DNA from: a virus
Reading direction: 5' to 3' (one strand)
DNA length: 23,107 nt
Virus record (IMG/VR): IMGVR_UViG_3300037069_000472
Coordinates: 1-23,107 of that record
Part shown: piece by piece, positions 6,165 to 12,095 of the stretch
How positions within the stretch are numbered: position 1 is the first letter of the stretch
How the letters are laid out: every line of letters begins with the position of its first letter
Program-made: the position numbers and the translations under genes
The notes under the pieces: generated by a model
The model's database searches: none
Told to the model about the DNA's origin: nothing
The model's input: only the letters and a program-made list of their open reading frames with translations

Positions 6165-6670
6165 TTCTTCTTTCCCTTCTTCTCCTGACGGGGAGCACCG
6201 TTCGTCAGAACGTCGTGTGCCCAGACTGCGATCGCGGTTGAACTCCAGATGTCATTTGCTACGCCGAAGAGGACACCCGGATTCTTTTTGTTCCCAGGCT
6301 CGCCAAAACGAGCTATAAGGGCCGCTCGGATCTGGGAGTCATTCGCCTTCGTCCCTCCGGTGTGATGCAGCTTAATTCGCGTCCTATTGACCTTCAGCAC
6401 TACCTTGGGTCCGGTTGCGGTCAGAAGCTCTTGCAGATGCCCGACGAAGAACGCAGTGTCGAATACCGTCTTGCCGACTGCCATTCCCATAGGCTGAATA
6501 CCTTCTACGGCCAAGGCAGAAACATTGTGGCTGTCGAGGTGGGCGAGAATCCAGTTGCGAACCTCGTCGTTCGGCGACAGCATCTTGTGAAGCACTCGCT
6601 GGCCGTCCCAAACTGTAAGCGCAGTCTGGACAGGAGCGGGGTCAATACCGCAAACGATCAGGTTTCCCAT
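6161..6670 (-). CDS. RuvC-like Holliday junction resolvase (169 aa)
   Basis: An RNase H-fold nuclease of the RuvC superfamily. The four acidic catalytic positions appear in the usual order: D10 in IVCGIDPAPV, E56 in ALAVEGIQPMG, D111 in GTKANDSQIRAAL, and D140 in VANDIWSSTAIAVWA. The length fits phage RuvC-like resolvases. The C-terminus ends in a lysine-rich tail (RQEKKGKKK). It should cleave branched DNA formed during replication and recombination, clearing DNA before packaging. Neighbours are recombination and replication genes. ATG 6670 is the start; the next gene overlaps by ATGA. Confidence 0.88.
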   Translation of the reverse strand: MGNLIVCGIDPAPVQTALTVWDGQRVLHKMLSPNDEVRNWILAHLDSHNVSALAVEGIQPMGMAVGKTVFDTAFFVGHLQELLTATGPKVVLKVNRTRIKLHHTGGTKANDSQIRAALIARFGEPGNKKNPGVLFGVANDIWSSTAIAVWAHDVLTNGAPRQEKKGKKK

Positions 6671-6675
6671 GTCGC

Positions 6676-6870
6676 CTACTTTTTGAGAAGGAGACCCTTA
6701 AGGGCAGAGCCAATGATGGAAATGCCGATCTTGAGGGCCTGTGCGGGGCGCATCATCGCTTCAGACGCTTTGTTGTCTTGGCGCAACTTGATCGTCACCC
6801 AGAACAGGTCGTTGGAGCAGATTCCCTCGCCTGCGATAACCTCTAATTCCGAACCGTTATTTGTATTCAT
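6676..6870 (-). CDS. Hypothetical protein (64 aa)
   Basis: The start at ATG 6870 has AGAGAGA just upstream; the longer frame from 7092 only shadows the C-terminus of the ssDNA-binding-like gene. The first half (SELEVIAGEGICSNDLFWVT) looks like beta strands. The second half (AMMRPAQALKIGISIIGSAL) is an amphipathic or weakly hydrophobic helix ending in KK. It lies between the ssDNA-binding-like and RuvC-like genes and stops 5 bases before the latter. No family recognised. Confidence 0.7.
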   Translation of the reverse strand: MNTNNGSELEVIAGEGICSNDLFWVTIKLRQDNKASEAMMRPAQALKIGISIIGSALKGLLLKK

Positions 6871-6939
6871 TGGTCTCTCTTTTTTTGAAATGATTCTTCG
6901 TGCGAATCTCAGAGACACCACCGAAGTGATGCCTTTGGG

Positions 6940-6955
6940 GGCCGCACGAGCGGCC
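6940..6955. other. GC-rich hairpin between genes
   Basis: GGCCGC-ACGA-GCGGCC is a perfect 6-bp stem with a 4-base loop. It lies between the stop of the ssDNA-binding-like gene (6962) and the start of the 64-aa gene (6870). No U-tract follows on the minus strand, so it is more likely an RNA stability or attenuation element than a full terminator. Confidence 0.4.
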
Positions 6956-6961
6956 TTCCTG

Positions 6962-7528
6962 TTACCAGCGGGGCTTGCGAGCGGGTGTCGCTGCCGCTCC
7001 TGTCTGGTCCTGCGGGGTGTTTTCTGTCTGAGTTGGTTGCTGAGTGGTGGGCTTGCTGCGGGGTGTGACTGCCACTCCGAACAGGTCGTCAAGCTTCATG
7101 AGGTCGGAGCGTTCCGGCTTCTGTAGCTTGTCCATCCAAGCATTACCGTTGCCGCCTCCGTTTTGCTGTAAGGCGCTGAACTCGTCATAACCGCGATCGT
7201 TGATGCGGCAGGACGCGTCGAACTGAACTCCAGCCAAGCTGTGATGCTCGTTGTGATCTTTGTGCAGGCGAGACACGCTCGTACCGGCCGGGAACTGTGC
7301 GAACTGCAAGAATGACTTGGTGCGCTCGATCGAAGCTTCCGTCGTCCACAGTTTCACCGTGCGGAACTTGCCGGCAACAAACTTCTGGCTGTCGCCCTTC
7401 TTGATCGCAAGAACCTTACAGCTAAGGACGATGTAGGTCTGGCGGTCGTTCTGTGCCAAGGTGTTTGACAGAATCTCCAAGCGGTAGATTCCATCGGGAT
7501 ATTTGTAATTTGATTTTGTTTCGCTCAT
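6962..7528 (-). CDS. Probable ssDNA-binding-type recombination protein (188 aa)
   Basis: Starts at ATG 7528, directly preceded by AAAAAGAGAGAG. The N-terminal two-thirds look like a beta-rich OB-type fold (YPDGIYRLEILSNTLAQND, TYIVLSCKVLAIKKGD, VAGKFRTVKLWTT). The last 45 or so residues are Pro/Thr/Gln-rich and probably disordered, a common layout for phage single-stranded DNA-binding proteins with a flexible tail. The opening resembles DUF669-type phage proteins. The tail here ends in RKPRW rather than in an acidic tip as in E. coli SSB. Being close to a Sak4-like ATPase and a RecB-like nuclease supports a recombination role. The family call is tentative. Confidence 0.55.
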   Translation of the reverse strand: MSETKSNYKYPDGIYRLEILSNTLAQNDRQTYIVLSCKVLAIKKGDSQKFVAGKFRTVKLWTTEASIERTKSFLQFAQFPAGTSVSRLHKDHNEHHSLAGVQFDASCRINDRGYDEFSALQQNGGGNGNAWMDKLQKPERSDLMKLDDLFGVAVTPRSKPTTQQPTQTENTPQDQTGAAATPARKPRW

Positions 7529-7567
7529 CTCTCTCTTTTTCTTTCCCTCTTTCTGAAATTGATTTGG

Positions 7568-7810
7568 TTAGTTCGCTACGTTAACGTGCTTGCTGAAGAA
7601 CGCGATGTCAACGATCTCGCCCTTGTCCGTGTCGGTGCATTCGTACTGGCGAGCCGCAGTGATGATGTTGTTGGCAACTACGTACTCAGAGTCGCCGTTC
7701 TCAAAGGTGACTTCGTACAGTCGCTTTGGAGCGAAGACCGGGCAGCTTGCTTGTTGTTGGAGGCCAAAGCTGCCTTGGTATGCGTAGTCGTATTGTTTTT
7801 CGTTTTTCAT
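7568..7810 (-). CDS. Hypothetical protein (80 aa)
   Basis: Starts at ATG 7810 with AGAAAAGGGG upstream. It is the first gene after the tandem promoter-like elements at 7845-7908. The core RLYEVTFENGDSEYVVANNIITAARQY reads as two beta strands and a helix, similar in outline to small phage proteins that sit beside ssDNA-binding genes. Two cysteines (C23 and C57) are not arranged as a zinc site. No function can be assigned. Confidence 0.75.
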   Translation of the reverse strand: MKNEKQYDYAYQGSFGLQQQASCPVFAPKRLYEVTFENGDSEYVVANNIITAARQYECTDTDKGEIVDIAFFSKHVNVAN

Positions 7811-7844
7811 ATTCCCCTTTTCTCGGTAATTTGATTTTCCCTTT

Positions 7845-7866
7845 TTTCTATACCGGAGTCAAGTTA
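7845..7866 (-). promoter_or_regulatory. Promoter-like element C (TTGAC-N5-TATAGAAA)
   Basis: On the minus strand CTTGACTCCGGTATAGAAA. It lies in the 100-bp gap between the Sak4-like gene stop (7913) and the ATG at 7810. The putative +1 G at 7848 would give a 38-nt leader. It shares TTGAC and TATAGAAA with elements A and B, with 5 bases between the blocks. Confidence 0.5.
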
Positions 7867-7888
7867 ATTCGGGGAATAAAGAAATGTT

Positions 7889-7908
7889 TTTTCTATAATC
7901 CCCGAAAA
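7889..7908 (-). promoter_or_regulatory. Promoter-like element C' (TATAGAAA, degenerate upstream block)
   Basis: The minus strand reads TTTTCGGGGATTATAGAAAA, 45 bases upstream of element C. The TATAGAAAA block is conserved, but the TTGAC block is replaced by TTTCG. It could be a second, weaker start in tandem with C, or a chance match in an AT-rich gap. Confidence 0.35.
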
Positions 7909-7912
7909 TGCT

Positions 7913-8704
7913 TTATCCGTTAAGGGCCTCCACAAAAAGCTCCCACGACTCCTGCGCGTTGGCACCCAGGGGAATCTCGGCCGGAAGACCAAAGCGGTTC
8001 TTGGCTTCGAAGCTGGCCTTGCCCTGCGTGTACATGATCCGGCGCGTGCCGCCCTTGGCTTTGCCGGCGACTTTGATCTTGTCGGTCGGCTTGTTCGGGT
8101 CCGTTACGTCGATCACGTAATCAATGAGCAGCATGGCATCTACGTACTTGTTCGTCATGCTGAACTTCTCTTTGCCCATGCCAGGGCGGAATTGCAGGTA
8201 GTTCGTTCCATCGGGGTTCTGGATGGTGACGATATCCTTGTGCGCCAGGATGATGACGCGCATCTGCCGCTCTTGCTTCAGGTCTTTGATTGCTTCAAGC
8301 ACTTCAGACCAGTGCATCGCCGCGAACTTCTCGCCACGTCCAAAGGCCAAGAACTTGTCGCGCTCTCCTTCACAGTCAACCAGCGTAGCGTGCTCGTCGG
8401 CGAACTCATTCATGCCGCTGGCACCGTCAAGCACAACGAACTTGAAGTCGTGCTTTTCAGTCCGCAGGTCTCGCAGGAGACCCAGAAGATCATCGTGACT
8501 CTCAACGGTCGTTGTCGGCACATCCGGCCCGATCTGACCGTTCTCCTTGAGAACATCCACGCTCTCGTCTTTGACCTGTACCATCAGCACGTTCGGCGCG
8601 TTTGAGAACATGGTCGTCTTGCCGCTGCCGGGGGGGCCGTAAACCATCAGGACTGCTCCGGTCGGCTTTGCTTCAGTCGTAATTCGTGATGCTAATTTGC
8701 TCAA
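7913..8704 (-). CDS. Sak4-like RecA-type ATPase (263 aa)
   Basis: The TTG start at 8704 overlaps the TGA of the preceding gene (TTGA) and has GGAGAAGG upstream. Walker A is MVYGPPGSGKTT (residues 20-31). Walker B is FKFVVLDGASG (D93). RVIILAHKD gives a sensor-like strand, and the gap between Walker motifs suits a RecA-fold core without the extra domains of RecA. The length and pattern fit phage Sak4 / AAA_24 nucleotide-binding proteins, which assist single-strand annealing or strand exchange together with an SSB. It sits with an ssDNA-binding-like gene downstream and a RecB-like nuclease upstream, a classic phage recombination set. A general phage P-loop protein is the alternative. Confidence 0.85.
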   Translation of the reverse strand: MSKLASRITTEAKPTGAVLMVYGPPGSGKTTMFSNAPNVLMVQVKDESVDVLKENGQIGPDVPTTTVESHDDLLGLLRDLRTEKHDFKFVVLDGASGMNEFADEHATLVDCEGERDKFLAFGRGEKFAAMHWSEVLEAIKDLKQERQMRVIILAHKDIVTIQNPDGTNYLQFRPGMGKEKFSMTNKYVDAMLLIDYVIDVTDPNKPTDKIKVAGKAKGGTRRIMYTQGKASFEAKNRFGLPAEIPLGANAQESWELFVEALNG

Positions 8705-8928
8705 TTTACCTTCTCCTTTGTGAAATGTTGTGACACTAATTGAGATACAAATTTGATCGCGTCACTCATACGAACAAACCTCACTGGTTCTTGGAAGCTG
8801 CGATAGTACTCCCAGACTCCATTGCTCAACCTCTCGGCTCGATCCAGGATTAAACCCGAGTCCTGGTGCAAGAACAGAATCTCCTCTGCTCTAAACCATC
8901 TGCGAACCACTTTGATCTCTGGTGTCAA
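8701..8928 (-). CDS. Hypothetical protein (75 aa)
   Basis: The TTG start at 8928 overlaps the stop of the hyper-acidic ORF (TTGA). The sequence shows beta-type segments (EIKVVRRWFRAEEILFLHQD, GVWEYYRSFQEPVRFVRMSD) and an amphipathic helix near the end. It resembles many short phage proteins built from antiparallel strands, but I recognise no named family. It is coupled on both sides and so most likely belongs to the recombination operon. Confidence 0.7.
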   Translation of the reverse strand: MTPEIKVVRRWFRAEEILFLHQDSGLILDRAERLSNGVWEYYRSFQEPVRFVRMSDAIKFVSQLVSQHFTKEKVN

Positions 8929-9062
8929 AACTCGTCCTCCTCGTAGTCGTCCTCATCGTCTTCGAAGTCGAAGAAATCGTCATCATCGAAATCCTCATCA
9001 TCGTCATAATCCTCGTCGCCGTAGTCGTAACGGTCTTCCAGTTCTTGAAGGTATTCTTCCAT
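8925..9062 (-). CDS. Hyper-acidic 45-aa protein, possible DNA mimic
   Basis: This short frame runs from ATG 9062 to a TGA that overlaps the TTG start of the next gene. It begins five bases after the nuclease stop codon, with GGAGAG and AAAGG upstream. By my count 29 of 45 residues are Asp or Glu, with one Arg and no Lys. The other residues are mainly Tyr and Phe (opening MEEYLQELEDRYDYGDEDYD), giving an estimated net charge near -28. The reading frame is uninterrupted through a repetitive GAY/GAR codon tract, and the coupling supports translation. Small acidic phage proteins of this kind can mimic DNA (for example Ocr, Gam-like or Ugi-type inhibitors, though those are larger) or act as tails for partner proteins. 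Function is inferred only. Confidence 0.65.
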   Translation of the reverse strand: MEEYLQELEDRYDYGDEDYDDDEDFDDDDFFDFEDDEDDYEEDEF

Positions 9063-9066
9063 GCCT

Positions 9067-10152
9067 TTATTGGCTCTCCTTTATTTGTTCGAAATATGCT
9101 TCTAGTCCCGCGTGCCCACACGAGCCAACCACAAGCGGCTCGTCAAATTCCTCTGCTGCCTTTTTTAATCCAAGCTCGTACTGCCCGTAGTGCTTCTTGT
9201 TGCAGGTTCGGAAGGTCTTTATTCGGCTGTTCGTAATTACCTGCCTGTGCTCAATGCCGTCTGGCAAATCAAGCTCGGCATGGTTGGTTCCGGCCTGCTG
9301 CCAAACTGACTTGTCGTCTGCGTCTGATCGCCCAGAGCAAAGGCCCAAGAACTTGCAGGGACGGTTGTACTCAAAACATGCACCTGGGTTCTTTAGGTGT
9401 TTTCCTGTTTTGTGGGCAGAGTCAATAAGCTGAGTCCAGTCGTACAAATCAGAAGCAAAGTTCGCTAGATTATGTGAAAGAATCGGAACTCGCTTTCGAA
9501 GAAAATACTCGTCAGGATTCTTCAAGTAGACAGCCAGGATGCGCTCTTCAAACTCCTCGAAGGTCTCTCCCGCTGTGGTGTCTCGAACCTCTGCTCGTGC
9601 CGGTATCGTTTCACCCTTCAAGTAAACAGTCCCGTCTGGCTCCGTTGTTTTTCTGGCCGCAACTCGCTCTGGCTTTGCTTCTTGAACTACGCGAGAGCTT
9701 TCCTGCCGAATGCGATGCTGTGTTTTTACGAGGCAGTCCCACAGTGCGAAATCTACCTTTACTCCATTTAGGAGCTTTAGCAAGGCATAGGTCATCGGCT
9801 GAGAATCAATAAGCAAATGTTCGTGCCGATCTTCGTCAATCGCTGAACTCAGCAATTTGTGATCCATTAACCCGATGCTTCCTGTTTTCCTTTCTCGGAT
9901 CATTCCGTCAATCTTTCCAGCGGCCAAATAAGAGCTTTGCTTTTTGGTTTCTGGGTTGATAATCGGCCCTGTGATAAGTTCTTCAACGGAAAGAATTTCG
10001 TACCGTCCGTTGTCCTCTTTCCACTTCTGGTCGTAGGCGCGAATCATAGCTCTGCATCTTGCTCTGATTACGTCAAGATTCGGGTAATTGCGATTCTTTG
10101 CAAGGTACGAGTCGATTCCGTCCAGAGCGGCATTCAGGGGCGCGTTATGCAA
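9067..10152 (-). CDS. PD-(D/E)XK RecB-like nuclease with circularly permuted motif order (361 aa)
   Basis: The core motifs of a RecB/Cas4-type nuclease are all present but in rotated order. Motif II D82 (AAGKIDGM), motif III D97-x-K99 (LMDHKL), Q118-x3-Y122 (SQPMTYALL) and the cysteine cluster C259, C266, C272 (ACFEYNRPCKFLGLC) come first. The part that normally opens the domain comes last: SRIKTFRTCNKKHYGQYELG with C317, then H347 and E351 (VGSCGHAGLEAYFE). In AddB/Cas4-like enzymes the first cysteine is N-terminal and the other three C-terminal, together holding a 4Fe-4S cluster. Here all four are present, in swapped order. The start is TTG 10152, overlapping the upstream stop by 8 bases, without a strong Shine-Dalgarno. 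A role in DNA end processing with the Sak4-like ATPase is likely. Confidence 0.8.
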   Translation of the reverse strand: MHNAPLNAALDGIDSYLAKNRNYPNLDVIRARCRAMIRAYDQKWKEDNGRYEILSVEELITGPIINPETKKQSSYLAAGKIDGMIRERKTGSIGLMDHKLLSSAIDEDRHEHLLIDSQPMTYALLKLLNGVKVDFALWDCLVKTQHRIRQESSRVVQEAKPERVAARKTTEPDGTVYLKGETIPARAEVRDTTAGETFEEFEERILAVYLKNPDEYFLRKRVPILSHNLANFASDLYDWTQLIDSAHKTGKHLKNPGACFEYNRPCKFLGLCSGRSDADDKSVWQQAGTNHAELDLPDGIEHRQVITNSRIKTFRTCNKKHYGQYELGLKKAAEEFDEPLVVGSCGHAGLEAYFEQIKESQ

Positions 10153-10444
10153 TGGGCACCGCCGTATTGTTCAGACTGACAATGCGAACGCTCTTTCCGG
10201 TCGTTGCGTCCTTGATCTTCTTCAGTTCAATAAGACGACCCGCCTGCACTAGCTCTGTGATGCGAGGCCGAACGCTGTTCATGTCGCTGAAGCCAAGCAA
10301 CATGCAAATCTCCCGATCAGTAAGCGCCTCTCCGATGCCAAAAACTACATCCAGAATGGCCTTCTTGCGCTCGTCCAGCTTTTCGCACTCCTGAGAGTAA
10401 GCGGCCAGAGAGTTGCTGTGCATTTGATGTTCGGCGTGTTGCAT
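10145..10444 (-). CDS. Winged-helix-like DNA-binding protein (99 aa)
   Basis: Starts at ATG 10444 with GGGGATAAG upstream, three bases after the preceding stop. The middle section KKAILDVVFGIGEALTDREICMLLGFSDMNSVRPRITELVQAGRLIEL follows a helix-turn-helix plus wing pattern: a short helix, a recognition helix (SDMNSVRPRITELVQAG, with the R-x-R-x-x-E-L typical of MarR-like and phage wHTH proteins), then wing strands (GRLIELKKI, GKSVRIVSL). It lacks an enzymatic domain. Likely a DNA-binding accessory or regulatory protein. Its stop overlaps the nuclease start, so the two are co-translated. Confidence 0.7.
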   Translation of the reverse strand: MQHAEHQMHSNSLAAYSQECEKLDERKKAILDVVFGIGEALTDREICMLLGFSDMNSVRPRITELVQAGRLIELKKIKDATTGKSVRIVSLNNTAVPIA

Positions 10445-10447
10445 GGC

Positions 10448-10894
10448 TTATCCCCAGAAGTCCTCTCGGTCAAACGATGTCGTGTCGGCGTTGATGCGCT
10501 CTGGAACGTCGAAGAGCTTGACGGTTTCCTTCTGGCTGTATGCCTCTACTCCGTCTTGCGGCCGGAACAGGTCTCCGCATTCCTCGCACTCAAGAATCAC
10601 GCTGGCCGAGTAGCTGTGCTCTTCGAAGTCCTTCAGTTCCAGGTTCGCCATTCCATCGACGCGCAAAATCTGTCCGCTGCGGCTGATCCCCTGAATAGCC
10701 TTGGTGATCTTGTCGCCGCATGTCGGGCAGTTAGGCAGGCTGTCGTGGTAAGCGGCAAGCAGTTCGTCTGAGGCCGGCTGGATGGCTCCTGTCTCGTCTA
10801 CTGCATTGCCGTTCACATCTACGTGTCCTCTCCACACTGGAGGCTTGGGGGGTGCCCATAGGGTGATTAGCTGTATCTCTTTTCGTGTATTCAT
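10448..10894 (-). CDS. Zinc-binding protein with two CxxC knuckles (148 aa)
   Basis: Starts at ATG 10894, overlapping the TGA of the HNH gene (ATGA), with AAAGAGAGAGA upstream. Two CxxC pairs are visible: C56-P-T-C59 (LPNCPTCGDK) and C103-E-E-C106 (ILECEECGDLF), about 43 residues apart, as expected for one zinc ribbon closed by two knuckles. The N-terminus (LITLWAPPKPPVWRGHVDV) is tryptophan- and proline-containing. There is no catalytic motif. It may bind nucleic acid or a protein partner; no specific family is recognised. Confidence 0.7.
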   Translation of the reverse strand: MNTRKEIQLITLWAPPKPPVWRGHVDVNGNAVDETGAIQPASDELLAAYHDSLPNCPTCGDKITKAIQGISRSGQILRVDGMANLELKDFEEHSYSASVILECEECGDLFRPQDGVEAYSQKETVKLFDVPERINADTTSFDREDFWG

Positions 10895-11409
10895 CGTTCT
10901 CTCTCTCTTTTGTTATTTTTTACTTCAAAAAAACCAAGCATTTCGTTCGTCATTGCGAACTCTCCGTAATACTCGATAGCTGCCTTGTCGTAAGCCGCTG
11001 CTGCGTCAATCGGGCACTTGAATGAACCTAAGTAAATCTCAAGCCCAAAAGCTCGAATGCGAGCCCGATAGAGTTTCTTTTTCTTCCTGTACGTAACTCC
11101 CTTGAACCCAGTTGTATTGCTTCTACTGGGGACTCTGTTTCTGGAGTTTTCGGCTCTAGTTGCAAGCCTAAGATTCGACCTTCTGTTATCTCTCTTGTTT
11201 AGATTTATATGGTCAACACATACGGAGGGATCAGATACCCCAAGGATCATTCGGTGCATTTTCCCTCCACCAACCAAACCTTCCGCAAGGCAACAAGTAG
11301 TACATGCGTAACCGCAAGATATGTGCCATACGAACTCGTTCAGCCAATCGAAGTCGATGTCGTCCACCAAGATCGCCGTTCTTCGTCGCCCTGTAAGGAT
11401 CGTCCTCAT
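10891..11409 (-). CDS. HNH endonuclease with AP2 DNA-binding domain (172 aa)
   Basis: The start is placed at ATG 11409; TTG 11424 is possible. An HNH_3-type nuclease domain lies at about residues 51-92: H52 (MHRMILG), D66-H67-x-N69 (VCVDHINLNKRDN), N79-L-R81 and N88 (RAENSRNR). An AP2-like domain follows at about 101-152 (GFKGVTYRKKKKLYRARIR, then YLGSFKCPIDAAAAYDKAAI), which provides sequence-specific binding. This is the standard build of a free-standing phage homing endonuclease. Oddly, it is the first gene of the replication operon, directly after element B, and its last codons (NKRERER) are the GA-rich leader and start of the next gene (ATGA overlap). Confidence 0.9.
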   Translation of the reverse strand: MRTILTGRRRTAILVDDIDFDWLNEFVWHISCGYACTTCCLAEGLVGGGKMHRMILGVSDPSVCVDHINLNKRDNRRSNLRLATRAENSRNRVPSRSNTTGFKGVTYRKKKKLYRARIRAFGLEIYLGSFKCPIDAAAAYDKAAIEYYGEFAMTNEMLGFFEVKNNKRERER

Positions 11410-11433
11410 CTCTCTCGAAACCAATTTCCCAAA

Positions 11434-11455
11434 TTTCTATAGTCCTGTCAAGCGT
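11434..11455 (-). promoter_or_regulatory. Promoter-like element B, minus strand
   Basis: On the minus strand GCTTGACAGGACTATAGAAA, nearly identical to element A except for one extra base between blocks. The putative +1 at 11437 lies 27 nt before the ATG of the HNH-AP2 gene. It shares the intergenic region with a plus-strand copy, forming a divergent promoter pair. Confidence 0.55.
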
Positions 11456-11465
11456 TATAGAAAAA

Positions 11466-11490
11466 TAGTTGCACAATTATAGAAAAAAGG
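11466..11490 (+). promoter_or_regulatory. Promoter-like element B+, plus strand
   Basis: The plus strand reads AGTTGCACAATTATAGAAAA, with TTGCA four bases before TATAGAAA. The putative +1 at 11482 gives a leader of 59 nt to the GTG at 11541. A second plus-strand TATAGAAAAA lies just upstream at 11456-11464 but lacks a TTGAC-like block. It faces away from element B and should drive the only plus-strand operon. Confidence 0.45.
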
Positions 11491-11540
11491 TAAAATCAGA
11501 TTGAGGGCAGGAAGCCCCATAAGAGAAAGAGAGAGATCGA

Positions 11541-12095
11541 GTGTACCCAGAGCAACACGATTTGGACGAGAAGAGAGATTGGCAAAGGGAGGGGATAAGC
11601 GCTGCCCTGCAACGGGAACTGAAAAAGGCCCAAGAGGAAGGGGTTGACTTCATCTTTGGCGAACACATGAGCGACAGCCATAAGTTAGACATGGTCAACC
11701 GCGAGATGGCGAAAAAGATGGTGCGGCGAAAAGCCATCCCAGAGATTCGCGGTATCAAGGGAGTCGGCAAGGATGCCGAAGTGGAGACGTTGCCGAACGG
11801 TGCCAAGCACTCGCGGCTGAATCGGGCCTTCCATCTGTTGCCGGCCTTGGCGCTTTCCAAGATTGCCGAAATCCTGCACGAAGGGGCAGACAAGTATGAG
11901 CCGGTCGAACTGCTCAACAGTGTCCGTGCCAACTGGCGAGGGATACCTACGCATTCGCACGTAAACCACGCTCTACAGCATCTTGTAGCTTATCTGGCTG
12001 AAGACACCCAGGACGACCACCTGGGGCACGCTGTAGCGCGTCTGATGTTCGCGTTGGAGCTACGGGAGGGCGGCAATGCTGTTAGGACTGCTTAG
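11541..12095 (+). CDS. dATP/dGTP diphosphohydrolase-like protein, MazZ/DUF5664 type (184 aa)
   Basis: Starts at GTG 11541 after AAGAGAAAGAGAGAGA. A charged helical N-terminus (about 1-85) precedes the conserved part: HLLPALALSKIAEILHEGAD-KY (98-119), N131-W132-R133, H143-A-L-Q-H147-L-V-A-Y, E154-D155 and D158-D159-H160-L-G-H163-A. This all-helical pattern (GA-x-KY, NWR, RHL-like helix, acidic pair, H-L-x-H-A) is what I know of the phage dATP/dGTP diphosphohydrolase N-terminal family, which includes MazZ of Vibrio phage phiVC8. MazZ makes dGMP for synthesis of the modified base 2-aminoadenine (Z). Many relatives occur without a Z pathway, and no PurZ gene is in this window. It leads the plus-strand operon. 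Confidence 0.75.
   Translation: MYPEQHDLDEKRDWQREGISAALQRELKKAQEEGVDFIFGEHMSDSHKLDMVNREMAKKMVRRKAIPEIRGIKGVGKDAEVETLPNGAKHSRLNRAFHLLPALALSKIAEILHEGADKYEPVELLNSVRANWRGIPTHSHVNHALQHLVAYLAEDTQDDHLGHAVARLMFALELREGGNAVRTA

Noticed and set aside
6362-7126. A 254-codon plus-strand open frame.
   Set aside because: It runs antisense through the RuvC-like, 64-aa and ssDNA-binding-like genes, which have clear motifs and coupled starts; no ribosome binding site or domain supports it.
8891-9121. A 76-codon minus-strand frame rich in Thr, Met and Arg.
   Set aside because: It is another frame of the GAY/GAR tract; the acidic frame (8925-9062) has matching start/stop coupling and is preferred.
11477-11932. 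A 151-codon minus-strand open frame.
   Set aside because: It is antisense to the MazZ-like gene, which has conserved family motifs; the protein is Ser/Phe/Leu low-complexity typical of a reverse-frame shadow.
11541-12095. Calling a complete Z-genome (2-aminoadenine) pathway.
   Set aside because: No PurZ or DpoZ-like gene is in the window, and both the DUF5664-like and HD families are common in phages with ordinary DNA.
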